Assembly (NCBI GenBank): GCA_965371665.1
Contig: CBDUZI010000075.1
Location: forward strand, 1 to 15,199
Reading direction: 5' to 3'
Length of the DNA stretch: 15,199 nucleotides
Source: JAUVAV01 sp965371665
GTDB taxonomy: Bacteria; Oederibacteriota; JAAXVQ01; JAUVAV01
The notes below the pieces were generated by a model, which saw only the letters and a program-made list of their open reading frames with translations, made no database searches and was not told the DNA's origin. Positions 14,097-15,199 of the stretch are shown here, in pieces; positions within the stretch are counted from its first letter, which is position 1, and every line of letters begins with the position of its first letter. Position numbers and translations under genes: made by a program.

Positions 14097-14705
14097 TCAA
14101 GTAAATTTTAATAGAAATACACAATTCGTGTTTTTAAGCAATGGTTGTACAATTCGAGGTTCAATCCCTTCTTCGGCTAAGTATTCATAAGCTATGAAGT
14201 CTTTTTCATCAAAAGATTTGCAGCCCAAAGTAACCATTTCAATAGGTTTTCCGGATATGGAAATCTTACTTATAGCGATAGAGCGAAGGGGTTGATATAA
14301 AACACAAAAAGGGTTACTGGCACTACCACAACCTATTTTTAATTTTTTATTAATTGTTGAAGGCTTATTAAATTCCTCCATTATTTCATTGTATTCATTG
14401 GGAATACCCTTCCATAAATTAAAATAGTTTTTAATGAAATTTTCATTCGGGCAAGCAGGGGTAGTGATTATATTATTTTCTTGCTTTTCAAATTTATCTT
14501 CAAAAAGATTTAAGATAGTATCGCCTTCTTCTAGAGCTTTCCAAAAGAAGTTTTTGTCTTGGAAATCCTGGCGAGGTAAATTTTCACTGAAGGCAATCGC
14601 CCGTCGAACTAATTGACGCACTGCTAAAGGAGCGCCTAAATTATTTTTTAAATCACATAATAGCTCGAGAAAAAAAACATATATAATATCTATCTTTTTT
14701 TTCAT
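14097..14705 (-). CDS. Unrecognised cysteine-containing protein, possibly V4R-like
   Basis: The 202-residue protein starts at ATG 14705 with AAGGTGA upstream; a GTG three codons earlier overlaps that ribosome site and is less likely. I do not recognise a family. The N-terminal part is helical, with NLGAPLAVRQLVRR. The C-terminal half has scattered cysteines (ACPNE, IGCGSASNPFC, TLGCKS) and ends CVFLLKF. The Leu-Gly-Ala...Arg segment and the final Cys-hydrophobic strand recall the protein at 9286-9786, so both may be divergent V4R-like small-molecule or metal-binding proteins; this is weak. No signal peptide or membrane helix is evident. It is the first gene of the GTPase operon, 27 bp before the tailed roadblock gene, and may provide the input signal. 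Confidence 0.72.
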   Translation of the reverse strand: MKKKIDIIYVFFLELLCDLKNNLGAPLAVRQLVRRAIAFSENLPRQDFQDKNFFWKALEEGDTILNLFEDKFEKQENNIITTPACPNENFIKNYFNLWKGIPNEYNEIMEEFNKPSTINKKLKIGCGSASNPFCVLYQPLRSIAISKISISGKPIEMVTLGCKSFDEKDFIAYEYLAEEGIEPRIVQPLLKNTNCVFLLKFT

Positions 14706-14730
14706 GGTACTCACCTTGATTAGTCTAGTA

Positions 14731-14806
14731 TTAAGGGACGTTGGTTCTTACAATGCATTATTAACAGAAAAATAAGTTATGCATCGTAAGAACCAACGTC
14801 CCTTAA
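14731..14806. repeat. 76-bp fold-back repeat with perfect 21-bp arms
   Basis: The arms at 14731-14751 and 14786-14806 are perfect inverted copies (left begins TTAAGGGACGTTGG, right ends CCAACGTCCCTTAA). After one mismatch, inner ATGCAT blocks (14753-14758 and 14779-14784) extend the stem by 6 bp, leaving a 20-base AT-rich loop. It sits 25 bp before the first start codon of the GTPase operon, inside the predicted leader RNA. It may be a small mobile element; the outer TTAA could be a duplicated target. Alternatively it is a structured regulatory leader. There is no T-run, so it is not an obvious terminator. Confidence 0.85.
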
Positions 14807-14888
14807 ACAATCATTGATAAGTCAATCATAGAATGTCATCCGATACACTCCAGGTGATGGGCTGATGAGTAATTACATTTCATAGAAA

Positions 14889-14918
14889 ATTGTAACAAAA
14901 TTCGTAACAGTGTGTCAA
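14889..14918 (-). promoter_or_regulatory. Sigma-70-like promoter for the GTPase/roadblock operon
   Basis: On the minus strand a perfect TTGACA (14918-14913) is followed after 18 bp by TACAAT (14894-14889), five of six matches. Transcription would start near 14882, giving a leader of about 175 bases containing the fold-back repeat. Two imperfect direct repeats (TGTTACgAATTT then TGTTACaATTT) lie across the spacer and -10, and could be an operator. Confidence 0.6.
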
Positions 14919-15146
14919 TGATTAAAAATCGGGCTGTAAAGGCCATATGTGGGTTTTCAAATTAAATTGATAAGATAGTGGGTGATATTTTCAGAATAAG
15001 TTAACAAACAGATATAAAATATCAGATTATTTAAGACTTCCTTAAGAGGCTTTTTTATTTTAAGGAAAAATAGGGCAAAGGGTGTGAAAGCATTCCTTAC
15101 CCCGAAAAATGGGTAATAAAACCCATCACTAACTGATACCTTGATA

Positions 15147-15171
15147 CTAGCAGCCTGTCGGACTTAACAAC
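15147..15171. repeat. 25-bp repeat, inverted copy at window start
   Basis: This is the inverted partner of 30-54 (23 of 25 matches; core TGTCGGACTTAAC, beginning CTAG). Similarity does not clearly extend beyond the 25 bp. Element-end or dispersed-repeat origin is suspected; no transposase is seen nearby. Confidence 0.65.
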
Positions 15172-15199
15172 AAAAGGCAGTTTTTCTAAGTTTCCCCCT

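Larger units (their letters stand above)
14715..15199. other. Non-coding region upstream of the GTPase operon
   Basis: About 485 bp without a convincing gene on either strand. It holds the 76-bp fold-back repeat (14731-14806), the operon promoter (14889-14918), a small ATGGGT/ACCCAT stem near 15112-15127 and the repeat at 15147-15171 that mirrors the one at the window start. Confidence 0.7.

Noticed and set aside
14731..14806. Fold-back repeat considered as part of a CRISPR array or riboswitch
   Set aside because: There is a single pair of inverted, not direct, repeats with no spacers, and no known riboswitch motifs were recognised.
15030..15065. Possible intrinsic terminator ending GGCTTTTTTATTTT
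   Set aside because: The stem is poor and no plus-strand gene lies upstream for it to terminate.

Overview
The window holds two regions that differ in composition, strand and content. Positions 1 to about 9,000 carry moderately GC-rich, tightly packed housekeeping and signalling genes, all on the plus strand. Positions about 9,280 to 14,705 carry AT-rich genes, all on the minus strand, that form a predicted small-GTPase/roadblock signalling cluster. Repeat-rich non-coding DNA lies at the junction (about 8,970-9,285), in the middle (10,210-10,748) and at the far end (14,715-15,199). The source looks like an uncultured bacterium. The RNase P RNA is the ancestral type A form, which argues against Bacillus-like Firmicutes. 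A MglA-type GTPase with several roadblock proteins, a DUF4388/PATAN protein, large hybrid kinases and dispersed 'CGGGAATCCAG/CGGGAATGACA' repeats would fit Desulfobacterota, Myxococcota, Nitrospirota or one of several candidate phyla. The sequence does not decide between them.

Plus-strand region. A 1,069-residue hybrid sensor histidine kinase has a periplasmic PhnD-like binding domain, one main membrane helix, HisKA, HATPase, two receiver domains and an HPt domain. After a candidate promoter, a run of closely spaced genes follows: peptide deformylase (def), methionyl-tRNA formyltransferase (fmt), a receiver-only response regulator, a nucleotidyltransferase-fold protein with an incomplete metal site, a secreted TPM-domain protein read from a TTG start, and LemA. 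RNase P RNA (rnpB) begins a few bases after lemA. A very strong GC hairpin separates it from a type I-beta DAHP synthase with an N-terminal ferredoxin-like regulatory domain.

Minus-strand region, in order of transcription from 14,705 downward: a cysteine-containing protein (possibly V4R-like), a roadblock protein with a long charged tail, an MglA-type GTPase, a DUF4388 plus roadblock-like protein, and an ExeA-like AAA ATPase with an altered Walker B motif. After a 540-bp gap come a minimal roadblock protein and a cysteine-rich V4R-like protein. Both transcription units have a good sigma-70-like promoter, at 14,889-14,918 and 10,573-10,601. Each promoter is followed by a long leader carrying a fold-back repeat.

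The minus-strand cluster is the most likely candidate for a poorly described system. One GTPase, three roadblock-type domains (potential GAP/GEF or scaffold subunits), a PATAN adaptor, an ATP-binding switch and two putative ligand- or metal-binding proteins are encoded side by side. By analogy with MglA/MglB it could control cell polarity, motility or surface-structure placement. That function is inferred, not shown. No tRNA, CRISPR array, transposase or integrase gene was seen.
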